From positions 34,815 to 98,814 of the forward strand of contig CAMQVY010000003.1 of NCBI GenBank assembly GCA_947038405.1: 64,000 bases of DNA. The letters are read 5' to 3'. The translations under genes and the position numbers were made by a program. Under the pieces are notes generated by a model. That model had not been told where the DNA came from. It did not search any database and worked only from the letters and a program-made list of their open reading frames with translations. The first letter of the stretch is position 1, and the number at the start of each line of letters is the position of its first letter. This DNA comes from an uncultured Rikenellaceae bacterium. Its GTDB lineage: Bacteria > Bacteroidota > Bacteroidia > Bacteroidales > Rikenellaceae. Below, piece after piece: positions 17,101 to 25,178 of the stretch.

Positions 17101-18411
17101 ATGAAAATTGCAGTAGTTGGGACAGGATACGTTGGTCTAGTTAGCGGTGCGTGTTTTGCGGAGATGGGAGTTGATGTTACTTGTATAGATATTAATGAAG
17201 AGAAGATTGTGGCTCTAAAAAAAGGTAAAATTCCAATTTATGAGCCAGGGTTAACTACTATAGTCAATCGTAACATTGATGCAGGAAGGCTGCACTTCTC
17301 CACAGACCTAACAGCTTGTATCGATAGTGTAGATGTTGTGTTCTCTGCCGTAGGAACTCCTCCTGATGAAGATGGTTCAGCTGACTTGCAATACGTATTA
17401 GCTGTAGCAAGGCAATTTGGTCAAACTATAAAGAAGCATACAATACTCGTAACTAAATCAACAGTTCCCGTAGGAACTGCAAAAAAGGTTAAAGAGGCGA
17501 TACAGATCGAACTTGACAAGCGTGGTGAAACGATTGAGTTTGATGTCGCTTCAAACCCAGAATTTTTAAAAGAGGGAGATGCAATTAAAGACTTTATGAC
17601 ACCAGATAGGGTTGTGGTTGGTATAGATAGTGATAGAGCAAAATTAACAATGTCTCGCCTATATAAGCAATTTATGTTAAGTAGTGATCGTATGATTTTC
17701 ACAGATATACCAAGTGCTGAGATGATAAAATATGCAAATAACTCAATGCTGGCTACTCGTATATCATTTATGAACGATATTGCAAATCTATGTGAAATAG
17801 TTGGTGCTGATGTAAATATGGTTCGTAAAGGTATTGGTAGTGACTCTCGTATTGGTAATAAATTTTTGTATGCTGGGTGCGGTTATGGTGGCTCGTGCTT
17901 TCCCAAGGATGTTAAAGCTTTAATTCAAACGGCAAATTCAGTTGGCTATGATATGAAAGTTTTAAGAGCTGTCGAGGAGGTTAATGAGAATCAAAAAGGC
18001 ATACTTTTTAATAAAATAGATAAGCACTACAATGGTGAGCTAAAGGGTAAAGTAGTCGCACTTTGGGGACTGTCATTTAAGCCAGAAACAGATGATATGC
18101 GTGAAGCACCGTCATTAACCTTAATAGATAGGCTGTTAAAGGCGGGCTGTGAGGTAAGGGTATACGATCCAATATCTATGGATGAGTGTAGGCGCAAAAT
18201 TGGAGATCAAGTGACCTATTGTAAGGATATGTATGAGGCAGCACTTGATGCTGATACACTAATGTTGGTTACTGAGTGGAAAGAATTTCGTATCCCTAGT
18301 TTATCTATCTTAAAAAAGGTTATGAATGACAAGGTGATTATTGACGGTAGGAATATATATGATAAAGATGAAGTCGCAGAGATGGGCTTCACATACTATA
18401 AGATAGGTTAA
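17101..18411 (+). CDS. ugd: UDP-glucose 6-dehydrogenase
   Basis: The enzyme oxidises UDP-glucose to UDP-glucuronate with two NAD+. The 436 residues begin with the Rossmann motif GTGYVGLVSGACFAEMG. The catalytic cysteine is C266 in GYGGSCFPKDV, and the C-terminal domain has the usual LWGLSFKPETDDMREAPS. Length is normal. The epimerase gene starts one base after its stop, so UDP-glucuronate is probably passed straight to it. It opens the second part of the polysaccharide region, after the IS relic. Confidence 0.95.
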   Translation: MKIAVVGTGYVGLVSGACFAEMGVDVTCIDINEEKIVALKKGKIPIYEPGLTTIVNRNIDAGRLHFSTDLTACIDSVDVVFSAVGTPPDEDGSADLQYVLAVARQFGQTIKKHTILVTKSTVPVGTAKKVKEAIQIELDKRGETIEFDVASNPEFLKEGDAIKDFMTPDRVVVGIDSDRAKLTMSRLYKQFMLSSDRMIFTDIPSAEMIKYANNSMLATRISFMNDIANLCEIVGADVNMVRKGIGSDSRIGNKFLYAGCGYGGSCFPKDVKALIQTANSVGYDMKVLRAVEEVNENQKGILFNKIDKHYNGELKGKVVALWGLSFKPETDDMREAPSLTLIDRLLKAGCEVRVYDPISMDECRRKIGDQVTYCKDMYEAALDADTLMLVTEWKEFRIPSLSILKKVMNDKVIIDGRNIYDKDEVAEMGFTYYKIG

Positions 18412-18412
18412 T

Positions 18413-19429
18413 ATGAAAATTTTGGTAACTGGAGCTGCTGGTTTTATAGGATTCCATTTGGTTAAAAGGTTAGTAGAGCGTGGAGATGTTGTAGTCGGAC
18501 TTGATTCGATTAATGATTATTACGATGTTAATTTAAAGTATGCACGTTTAGATGAGACGGGTATCGAGAGAAATAGAGTAGAAAATGGAGTCGTAGTTCA
18601 AAGTAGTAAATATTCTAATTACTACTTTATAAAGATTGATTTGCAGGAACGAGAAGCGTTACAAGATCTTTTTGTTTCTCAAGGTTTTGACGTTGTAATC
18701 AATCTTGCAGCTCAGGCTGGCGTAAGGTATTCCATTGAAAATCCATATGCTTATATTGATAGTAATATTGTTGGGTACCTTAATTTGCTTGAATGTGTTC
18801 GTCACAACAAAATTACAAATTTCGTATACGCCTCATCAAGTTCCGTTTATGGTGGAAATACAAAAACTCCTTTTTCAGAGGAGGATAAAGTGGATGATCC
18901 AGTCTCATTATATGCTGCTACTAAGAAGAGTAATGAGTTGATTGCTAATGTTTATAGTAAATTATATAATATAAATACGATTGGGTTACGTTTCTTTACA
19001 GTTTATGGACCTTGGGGAAGACCAGATATGGCACCGATGCTCTTCACTAAGGCGATTCTTGAAAAAAAACCTATAAATATTTTTAATAATGGAAATCTAT
19101 CTCGCGATTTTACTTATATCGATGATATAATTGAAGGTGTTGTTCGTGTAATTGATAAAGTTGTTTCTTTTATTGGGAATGAGACTTCTACAGCTGCAAT
19201 CTATAATATAGGGTGTGGTAAACCTATGCAATTAATGGATTTTATTCAAATATTAGAGACGGCGTTAGGTAAGGAAACGACAAAGATAATGCTTCCTATG
19301 CAAGCAGGAGATGTATATATGACGTATGCAGATACTACGAAGTTAGAGTTAGTTTGTGGTTATAAACCTTGTATTTCATTGAAAGAGGGTATTGTTCAAT
19401 TTGTAAAATGGTATAATAATTATTATTGA
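18413..19429 (+). CDS. NAD-dependent UDP-sugar epimerase, probably UDP-glucuronate 4-epimerase
   Basis: This is an extended short-chain dehydrogenase of 338 residues with the NAD motif GAAGFIGFH near the N-terminus, YASSSSVYG, and the catalytic pair Y167-x3-K171 (YAATK). The RFFTVYGPWGRPDMA stretch is typical of UDP-glucuronate epimerases of the CapI type. Its place directly behind ugd supports UDP-glucuronate as substrate and UDP-galacturonate as product. A UDP-GlcNAc or UDP-glucose epimerase is a weaker alternative. Confidence 0.85.
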   Translation: MKILVTGAAGFIGFHLVKRLVERGDVVVGLDSINDYYDVNLKYARLDETGIERNRVENGVVVQSSKYSNYYFIKIDLQEREALQDLFVSQGFDVVINLAAQAGVRYSIENPYAYIDSNIVGYLNLLECVRHNKITNFVYASSSSVYGGNTKTPFSEEDKVDDPVSLYAATKKSNELIANVYSKLYNINTIGLRFFTVYGPWGRPDMAPMLFTKAILEKKPINIFNNGNLSRDFTYIDDIIEGVVRVIDKVVSFIGNETSTAAIYNIGCGKPMQLMDFIQILETALGKETTKIMLPMQAGDVYMTYADTTKLELVCGYKPCISLKEGIVQFVKWYNNYY

Positions 19430-19431
19430 TA

Positions 19432-19592
19432 ATGAAAGGAGTAGTTTTGGCGGAGATTAAGCTACAAGGCTATATCCAAATACCAAAGGTGTAGGTAATA
19501 AGTTGTTGCCAATTTACGACAAGTCAATGATGAATAATAAGTATGGTCAATATATAATAAAGGTTATTGACGAATTAAACGATAATCAATAA
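19432..19592 (+). pseudogene. rfbA: Remnant of rfbA (glucose-1-phosphate thymidylyltransferase)
   Basis: The frame opens MKGVVLA, as RfbA proteins do, then loses the GGSGTRL nucleotide loop and hits a TAG at 19492. A shifted frame from 19485 reads KGVGNKLLPIYDKSMM, matching the RfbA segment KGVSKQLLPIYDKPM. It then jumps to NKYGQYIIKVIDELNDNQ and a stop, resembling the RfbA C-terminus. About 230 internal residues are deleted and there is at least one frameshift. It sits exactly where rfbA belongs, before rfbC. Confidence 0.8.
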
Positions 19593-19610
19593 TTATATCC
19601 ATTTTAAATT

Positions 19611-20183
19611 ATGAATGTAATAAAAACAGATATTGAGGGTGTAGTCATAATAGAACCTAATATTTTCGGAGACGATAGAGGATATTTTTATGAGTCATTT
19701 TCGCAACGAGAGTTTGATCAAAAGGTTTGTAAAACTACCTTTATTCAAGATAATCAAAGTTATTCACGCTTTGGAGTACTTAGAGGTTTGCACTTTCAGG
19801 AAGCACCTTATGTGCAGAGTAAATTGGTGAGAGTGGTAGATGGTAAGGTGTTAGATGTAGCAGTAGATATTCGTAAAGGTTCACCCACGTATGGCAAGTA
19901 TGTAGCAGTTGAGTTAACCGAAGATAATCACCGTCAATTATTTATTCCACGTGGATTTGCTCACGGCTTTGTAGTGCTTAGCGAAGAGGCAACAGTTCAA
20001 TATAAATGCGATAATTACTACTCAAAGCAGAGTGAGGGGGCAATAATGTGGAACGATTTGGATTTAGATATCGACTGGAGAATAGAAGAGTGTGAAGCTA
20101 TTTTGTCTGCAAAAGATTTAGATAATCCACGATTCAACGATTTTGATTCACCATTCCAATATCACATCAACTACTATGAGTAA
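19611..20183 (+). CDS. rfbC: dTDP-4-dehydrorhamnose 3,5-epimerase
   Basis: RfbC epimerises dTDP-4-keto-6-deoxyglucose at C3 and C5, the third step of dTDP-rhamnose synthesis. The 190-residue cupin has the catalytic H61 (VLRGLHFQ) and Y131, the DVAVDIRKGSPTYGK core and FIPRGFAHGF. Length is normal. The rfbD start lies inside its last codons, so translation is coupled. Confidence 0.94.
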   Translation: MNVIKTDIEGVVIIEPNIFGDDRGYFYESFSQREFDQKVCKTTFIQDNQSYSRFGVLRGLHFQEAPYVQSKLVRVVDGKVLDVAVDIRKGSPTYGKYVAVELTEDNHRQLFIPRGFAHGFVVLSEEATVQYKCDNYYSKQSEGAIMWNDLDLDIDWRIEECEAILSAKDLDNPRFNDFDSPFQYHINYYE

Positions 20184-21042
20184 GATTATATTAATTACAG
20201 GGGCTAACGGTCAGTTAGGGCGTGAGATGCAACGAGTTGCAAAGGTTGATAACAATAACTATATATTTACTGATTCAGATGAGCTAGATATAACTAATAT
20301 AAGTGCTATTCGTGAGGTTGTTGTAGCAAATAGAGTCGATGTTATTGTAAATTGCGCAGCTTATACTAATGTAGACAAGGCTGAAGAGGAGCCGTTGTTG
20401 TCAGACTTACTTAATAATAAGGCAGTCGAGAACTTAGCAGTAGTGTCAAAAGAGAGAGAGGTAACCTTAATCCATATCTCTACTGATTACGTTTTTGATG
20501 GCTCGGCATGTACTCCTTATATTGAGGATTGTAAGACATCGCCAACAGGAGCTTATGGAGCTACCAAACTTGCAGGTGAACAGAGTATTATCAATTCTGG
20601 TTGTAGTTATATTATTATACGTACCTCCTGGTTGTACTCTATTTGGGGTAATAACTTTGTCAAGACAATGCAAAAGCTTACGGCAGAGAGAGATACTCTT
20701 AATGTGATTTTTGACCAGATAGGCACACCGACTTATGCTGGCGATTTAGCCGATGCAATATGTGATATTGTAAGTAGTGATAAGTTCGGGAAAGAGGGTG
20801 TTTATCATTTTAGCAATGAGGGTGTCTGTTCTTGGTATGATTTTGCTGTTGAGATATGTGAAATTAGTGGTAATAGTTGCAGTATAAACCCTATACACTC
20901 TTATGAATACCCAAGTAAGGTTACTCGTCCTCACTACTCGGTGTTGGACAAAACAAAGTTTAAAGCTAATTTTGAGGCTACTATCCCACACTGGAGGAGG
21001 TCGCTTGTTAAGTGTATAGACAAACTTAAAAATCAGAAATAA
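20176..21042 (+). CDS. rfbD: dTDP-4-dehydrorhamnose reductase
   Basis: RfbD reduces the keto-sugar to dTDP-L-rhamnose. The chosen start overlaps the rfbC stop by 8 bases and gives the standard N-terminus MSKIILITGANGQLGREM; an upstream ATG at 20143 would add 11 residues with no family support. The 288 residues show STDYVFDG, the YGATKLAGE catalytic motif and RTSWLYS. It overlaps rfbB by one base. Confidence 0.93.
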   Translation: MSKIILITGANGQLGREMQRVAKVDNNNYIFTDSDELDITNISAIREVVVANRVDVIVNCAAYTNVDKAEEEPLLSDLLNNKAVENLAVVSKEREVTLIHISTDYVFDGSACTPYIEDCKTSPTGAYGATKLAGEQSIINSGCSYIIIRTSWLYSIWGNNFVKTMQKLTAERDTLNVIFDQIGTPTYAGDLADAICDIVSSDKFGKEGVYHFSNEGVCSWYDFAVEICEISGNSCSINPIHSYEYPSKVTRPHYSVLDKTKFKANFEATIPHWRRSLVKCIDKLKNQK

Positions 21043-22097
21043 TGAAAAATATACTAATCACAGGAGGGGCTGGGTTTATAGGCTCGCACGTAGTAAGGTT
21101 GTTTGTAAATAAATACCCAGACTATAATATTATAAATCTCGATAAACTGACCTATGCAGGGAACCTTGCAAATATAAATGATATTGAGAATGCACCAAAC
21201 TACACCTTTGTAAAGGCAGATATTTGTGATTTTGATAAAATGTTAGATATTTTTGCTCAATATAATATCGATGGGGTTATTCATCTTGCGGCAGAGAGTC
21301 ACGTTGACCGCTCTATAAAAGATCCATTTACTTTCGCAAAAACAAACGTAATGGGGACATTATCGCTATTACAAGCAGCAAAACACCATTGGAATGGTGA
21401 TTTTGAAAATAGACGCTTCTATCACATCTCAACCGATGAGGTTTATGGTTCATTGGAATTTGACGGAACATTTTTCACAGAACAAACGAGCTATGCGCCC
21501 CATAGTCCATATTCAGCATCTAAAGCGAGTTCTGACCACTTTGTAAGAGCTTTCCAAGATACGTTTGGATTACCAACTGTAATCACCAACTGTTCTAATA
21601 ACTATGGTCCTTATCAATTTCCAGAGAAACTAATTCCTCTTTTCATAAATAATATCCGCCACGGGAAACCGCTACCAGTTTATGGTAAGGGTGAAAACGT
21701 TAGAGATTGGTTGTATGTTGTTGACCATGCAAGGGCTATTGATGTGATTTTCCACAATGGTAGATTAGGCGACACATATAATATAGGAGGCTTCAATGAG
21801 TGGACAAATATAGATCTTATCAAGGTAATCATCGCAACAGTAGATAGGTTGCTAGGGAATCCAGAGGGAGAGTCATTGGATTTAATCACCTACGTTACTG
21901 ACCGTGCAGGACATGATTTACGTTATGCAATTGATAGTAATAAACTGAAAAATGAACTTGGTTGGGAGCCTTCACTTCAGTTTGAAGAGGGTATACAAAA
22001 GACAGTTGCCTGGTACTTAGAAAACCAAAAATGGATGGATGATATCACCTCAGGGGAGTATGAGACGTACTATGACTCAATGTATGAGAATAGGTAA
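21042..22097 (+). CDS. rfbB: dTDP-glucose 4,6-dehydratase
   Basis: RfbB converts dTDP-glucose to dTDP-4-keto-6-deoxyglucose, the step before rfbC. The 351 residues carry GGAGFIGSH, the catalytic triplet T131-D132-E133 (ISTDEVYG) and Y157-x3-K161 (YSASK), with the long NCSNNYGPYQFPEKLIPL signature. It is the last gene of the operon and ends before a canonical terminator. Because rfbA is broken here, dTDP-glucose must come from another locus. Confidence 0.95.
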   Translation: MKNILITGGAGFIGSHVVRLFVNKYPDYNIINLDKLTYAGNLANINDIENAPNYTFVKADICDFDKMLDIFAQYNIDGVIHLAAESHVDRSIKDPFTFAKTNVMGTLSLLQAAKHHWNGDFENRRFYHISTDEVYGSLEFDGTFFTEQTSYAPHSPYSASKASSDHFVRAFQDTFGLPTVITNCSNNYGPYQFPEKLIPLFINNIRHGKPLPVYGKGENVRDWLYVVDHARAIDVIFHNGRLGDTYNIGGFNEWTNIDLIKVIIATVDRLLGNPEGESLDLITYVTDRAGHDLRYAIDSNKLKNELGWEPSLQFEEGIQKTVAWYLENQKWMDDITSGEYETYYDSMYENR

Positions 22098-22171
22098 TGG
22101 GAGGGGATTATTTTGCTGTTACTGAATATTCATATAGAATATGTTATTAAGTGATCGTAAAATATAATTAA

Positions 22172-22211
22172 AAAGATTTTAACTTAACAGAAGTTAAAAT
22201 CTTTTTTTTTT
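22172..22211 (+). terminator. Intrinsic terminator of the rfb operon
   Basis: AAAGATTTTAACTT and its exact complement form a 14-base stem with a 5-base loop, followed by seven more T's. Confidence 0.85.
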
Positions 22212-22353
22212 GATCAGCGATAAGATCACAGCACTTAGAACCCAGTTTAGAGGGAGTAACAGATATTATATTTTTTATTTAGAATTTATCAAATATTTAC
22301 GTGAAAAGGAAATAAACACAGATTGTGAGGGTGATACCATATATATGTAAAAT

Positions 22354-22389
22354 AAAAATCACCGAAACAACTAAGTTTCGGTGATTTTT
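22354..22389 (-). terminator. Intrinsic terminator of tRNA-Lys
   Basis: A perfect 15-base stem (AAAAATCACCGAAAC and its complement) with a 6-base loop lies 23 bases downstream of the tRNA on the minus strand, with the T-run on that strand. Confidence 0.8.
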
Positions 22390-22411
22390 GTTGATGTTTC
22401 CATCTTTTTCG

Positions 22412-22484
22412 TGATCCCGCTGGGGCTCGAACCCAGGACCCCAACATTAAAAGTGTTGTGCTCTACCAGCTGAGCTACGAAATC
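22412..22484 (-). tRNA. tRNA-Lys (anticodon TTT)
   Basis: Read on the minus strand, a 7-pair acceptor stem (GATTTCG with CGGGATC, two G-T pairs) encloses a D-arm AGCTCAGCTGGTAGAGC, an anticodon stem CAACA/TGTTG with loop CTTTTAA, and a T-arm CTGGG-TTCGAGC-CCCAG. The discriminator is A and no CCA is encoded. The anticodon TTT specifies lysine. It has its own promoter and terminator. Confidence 0.95.
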
Positions 22485-22524
22485 GGTCATTAGCAATTGT
22501 GTGCGTTTCTCCTTAATTGCGATG

Positions 22525-22556
22525 CAAAGATATGAATTATTTATTTACTATGCAAA
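22525..22556 (-). promoter_or_regulatory. Bacteroidota-type promoter of tRNA-Lys
   Basis: On the minus strand TTTG (22553-22556) is followed by 20 bases and TATCTTTG (22525-22532). The predicted start lies about 35 bases before the tRNA 5' end. Confidence 0.65.
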
Positions 22557-22669
22557 TGTTTTATCAAAAAAAATATAAAAAATATAAAACGTGCGGGTAC
22601 TAATGTTAGTATATTACTAATATACAGAAAAATATCAAATATAAATTTATCTATTTTCATAAAAAATAA

Positions 22670-22677
22670 TATCTTTG
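22670..22677 (+). promoter_or_regulatory. Probable -7 box of the polyamine-cysteate operon
   Basis: TATCTTTG fits the TAnnTTTG consensus; the -33 region has no clean TTTG. The leader to the dehydrogenase gene would be about 63 bases. Confidence 0.45.
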
Positions 22678-22746
22678 CACTGAGTATTGTCAATGAATGT
22701 GACAATAATATAGTTTGAATGTTAAATCTTTAAAAATATATCATTA

Positions 22747-23937
22747 ATGTGTAAAGTTCTTATTATTGGAGCAGGTGGTGTAGGTACTGTTGTTGTCCAT
22801 AAAGTGGCAAAAAATCCTATTTTTACTGACATTATGTTAGCAAGCAGAACAAAGAGTAAGTGTGATGCTATTGCTGCTGCGGTAGGTGTAGATAGAGTTA
22901 AGACGGCTCAAGTAGATGCTGATAATGTGCCGGAGTTGTGCGTACTTATGCGCAGTTTTCAACCTGACATCGTAATTAATGTAGCTCTACCATATCAAGA
23001 CCTAACAATCATGGATGCTTGTCTTGAGTGTGGTGTTAACTATTTGGATACTGCAAACTATGAGCCGATTGATGAGGCTAAGTTTGAGTATAGCTGGCAG
23101 TGGGCTTATCAAGACAGATTTAAAGAGGCTGGACTTACAGCTATTTTAGGTTGTGGTTTTGATCCTGGAGTGTCTGCAATATTTACGGCATATGCTGCGA
23201 AACATCATTTCGATGAGATTCATTACCTTGATATTGTTGATTGTAATGCAGGTAACCATGGAATGGCATTTGCTACAAACTTTAATCCTGAGATTAATAT
23301 TAGAGAGGTTACTCAAAAAGGGCGTTATTGGGAAGATGGAAAGTGGATTGTAACTGAGCCACATGAGATTCATCAGCCATTAACATATCCTGAAATTGGT
23401 GAGAAAGAGTCATATGTTATATACCACGAGGAGTTGGAGTCATTAGTTAAGAACTATCCTACTATTAAGCGTGCTAGATTCTGGATGACTTTCGGGCAAG
23501 AGTATTTAACTCACTTGAGAGTTATTCAAAATATTGGAATGTCTAGGATCGACCCAATTATTTATAATGGGGTTGAGATTGTTCCTATTCAGTTTTTGAA
23601 GGCAGTTCTTCCTGACCCTAAGTCTTTAGGTGAAAACTACACTGGATTAACATCGATTGGTTGCCGTATTAAGGGTATCAAAGATGGTAAGGAGAAGACT
23701 TATTACATATATAATAACTGTAACCACGAAAGTGCATTTAATGAGACTGGAACTCAAGCTGTAAGTTATACAACTGGAGTACCTGCTGCACTTGGTGCGG
23801 CAATGTTCGCAAAAGGGTTATGGAAAGGTGCAGGAGTTTATAATGTTGAAGAGTTTAATCCAGATCCGTTCTTAGCTGAGTTAGGCGAGCAGGGATTACC
23901 TTGGATCGAGAAATTCGATATTGATTTAGAACTATGA
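22747..23937 (+). CDS. Carboxy(nor)spermidine dehydrogenase, saccharopine dehydrogenase family
   Basis: This family condenses putrescine (or diaminopropane) with aspartate semialdehyde and reduces the imine to carboxyspermidine, the S-adenosylmethionine-independent route to spermidine. The 396 residues start with the NAD(P) motif IIGAGGVGTVVVHKVA and contain NVALPYQDLTIMDACLECG and LGCGFDPGVSAIFTAYA, typical of these enzymes. The decarboxylase gene overlaps its stop by four bases (ATGA), which fixes the assignment over other saccharopine-dehydrogenase relatives. It acts in the cytoplasm. Confidence 0.9.
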   Translation: MCKVLIIGAGGVGTVVVHKVAKNPIFTDIMLASRTKSKCDAIAAAVGVDRVKTAQVDADNVPELCVLMRSFQPDIVINVALPYQDLTIMDACLECGVNYLDTANYEPIDEAKFEYSWQWAYQDRFKEAGLTAILGCGFDPGVSAIFTAYAAKHHFDEIHYLDIVDCNAGNHGMAFATNFNPEINIREVTQKGRYWEDGKWIVTEPHEIHQPLTYPEIGEKESYVIYHEELESLVKNYPTIKRARFWMTFGQEYLTHLRVIQNIGMSRIDPIIYNGVEIVPIQFLKAVLPDPKSLGENYTGLTSIGCRIKGIKDGKEKTYYIYNNCNHESAFNETGTQAVSYTTGVPAALGAAMFAKGLWKGAGVYNVEEFNPDPFLAELGEQGLPWIEKFDIDLEL

Positions 23938-25091
23938 TAGATAAGGATAAGGTTCTGGCGGATTGGGATCTCTCTCAAGTGGAGTCTCCAGCTTATGTCA
24001 TAAACCAAGATCTGTTACAAGATAATTTATCTGTGATAGATAGGGTTCGAGATGGTGCAGGTATCGACATAATAGTCGCATTGAAAGCTAACGCCACATG
24101 GAACATTTTTCCGAAATTACAGAGACATTCAGATGGAGCCACTGCAAGTTCACTTGCAGAGGCTCGTCTCGTTTTTGAGGAGTATGGAGAGTTGGCTCAC
24201 ACATATGCGCCAGTGTATTCGAAATCTGAATTTAATGAGATTATGAGTTATAGTAGTCACATTACATTCAATTCGATAAATCAATTTGAGAAGTATGGAT
24301 CTGAAGCTAGGCTAAAAGGTATATCTTGCGGTTTGCGAGTTAATCCGGAGCTGTCTACAGTTGACACAGAGCTTTATAATCCATGTGATAGGGGTTCGAG
24401 ACTCGGGATATTATCTGAGAATCTACAAAAACTTCCATTAGGAGTTGACGGTTTGCACTTTCATTCACTTTGCGAATCAAGACCAGCTGATTTGAAGGCT
24501 ACGCTTGAAGCTGTTGAGCAGAGGTTTGGACACCTTTTTTCAGAGATAAAGTGGATTAATATGGGTGGTGGTCACTTAATGACGCATAAGGATTATGATG
24601 AAAATGAGTTAATTATGATATTGAATAACTTTAAATCACGTCATCCTCATCTGAAAGTGATACTTGAACCTGGGAGTGCATTTACATGGGATACTGGTTG
24701 TTTAGTTTCAACGGTTGAAGATGTTGTATGCAATGGTGGTGTTAATACTGCGCTATTGAATGTCTCTTTTGCGTGTCATATGCCTGATTGTTTGGAGATG
24801 CCATACAAACCTACTATAATTGGAGCTTCAGACCCCAAAGATGGTGAAACTAAGTGGAGACTTGGAGGTAATAGTTGTTTAGCTGGTGATTTCTGCGGAG
24901 ATTGGTCATTTGATAGTGAATTGAAAATTGGAGACAAAGTGGTTTTTAGGGATATGATTCATTATACAATGGTAAAGACAACGATGTTTAATGGAGTTAG
25001 TCATCCATCCATTGTGAAGTGGAGTAGTGAGAGTGGATTTGAAGTTATAAAAAAGTTCGGATATGAAGACTATAAAGGTCGGATGTCGTAA
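23934..25091 (+). CDS. nspC: Carboxynorspermidine decarboxylase
   Basis: NspC is a PLP-dependent fold-III decarboxylase that converts carboxy(nor)spermidine to (nor)spermidine. The 385 residues carry the PLP lysine K51 (IVALKANATWN), the phosphate-binding MGGGHLMT, LEPGSAFTWDTG and the C-terminal CLAGDFCGDW motif. The four-base overlap with the dehydrogenase gene shows translational coupling. Whether the product is spermidine or norspermidine cannot be told from sequence. Confidence 0.93.
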   Translation: MIDKDKVLADWDLSQVESPAYVINQDLLQDNLSVIDRVRDGAGIDIIVALKANATWNIFPKLQRHSDGATASSLAEARLVFEEYGELAHTYAPVYSKSEFNEIMSYSSHITFNSINQFEKYGSEARLKGISCGLRVNPELSTVDTELYNPCDRGSRLGILSENLQKLPLGVDGLHFHSLCESRPADLKATLEAVEQRFGHLFSEIKWINMGGGHLMTHKDYDENELIMILNNFKSRHPHLKVILEPGSAFTWDTGCLVSTVEDVVCNGGVNTALLNVSFACHMPDCLEMPYKPTIIGASDPKDGETKWRLGGNSCLAGDFCGDWSFDSELKIGDKVVFRDMIHYTMVKTTMFNGVSHPSIVKWSSESGFEVIKKFGYEDYKGRMS

Positions 25092-25178
25092 TCGATTGAG
25101 CTTGCAACAACACTCCTGTGAGGGAGGTGCTGTGTGATCGCAGCAAACAGAGAAAAAACAAATATATATTTGGATATA

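Noticed and set aside
25134..25178. GTG start extending cysteate synthase by 15 residues
   Set aside because: The extension has no counterpart in the family; the ATG at 25179 gives the expected N-terminus.
25092..25178. Imperfect GC-richer hairpins between nspC and cysteate synthase as a riboswitch
   Set aside because: The stems need several mismatches and bulges, and match no known class; not enough to call.
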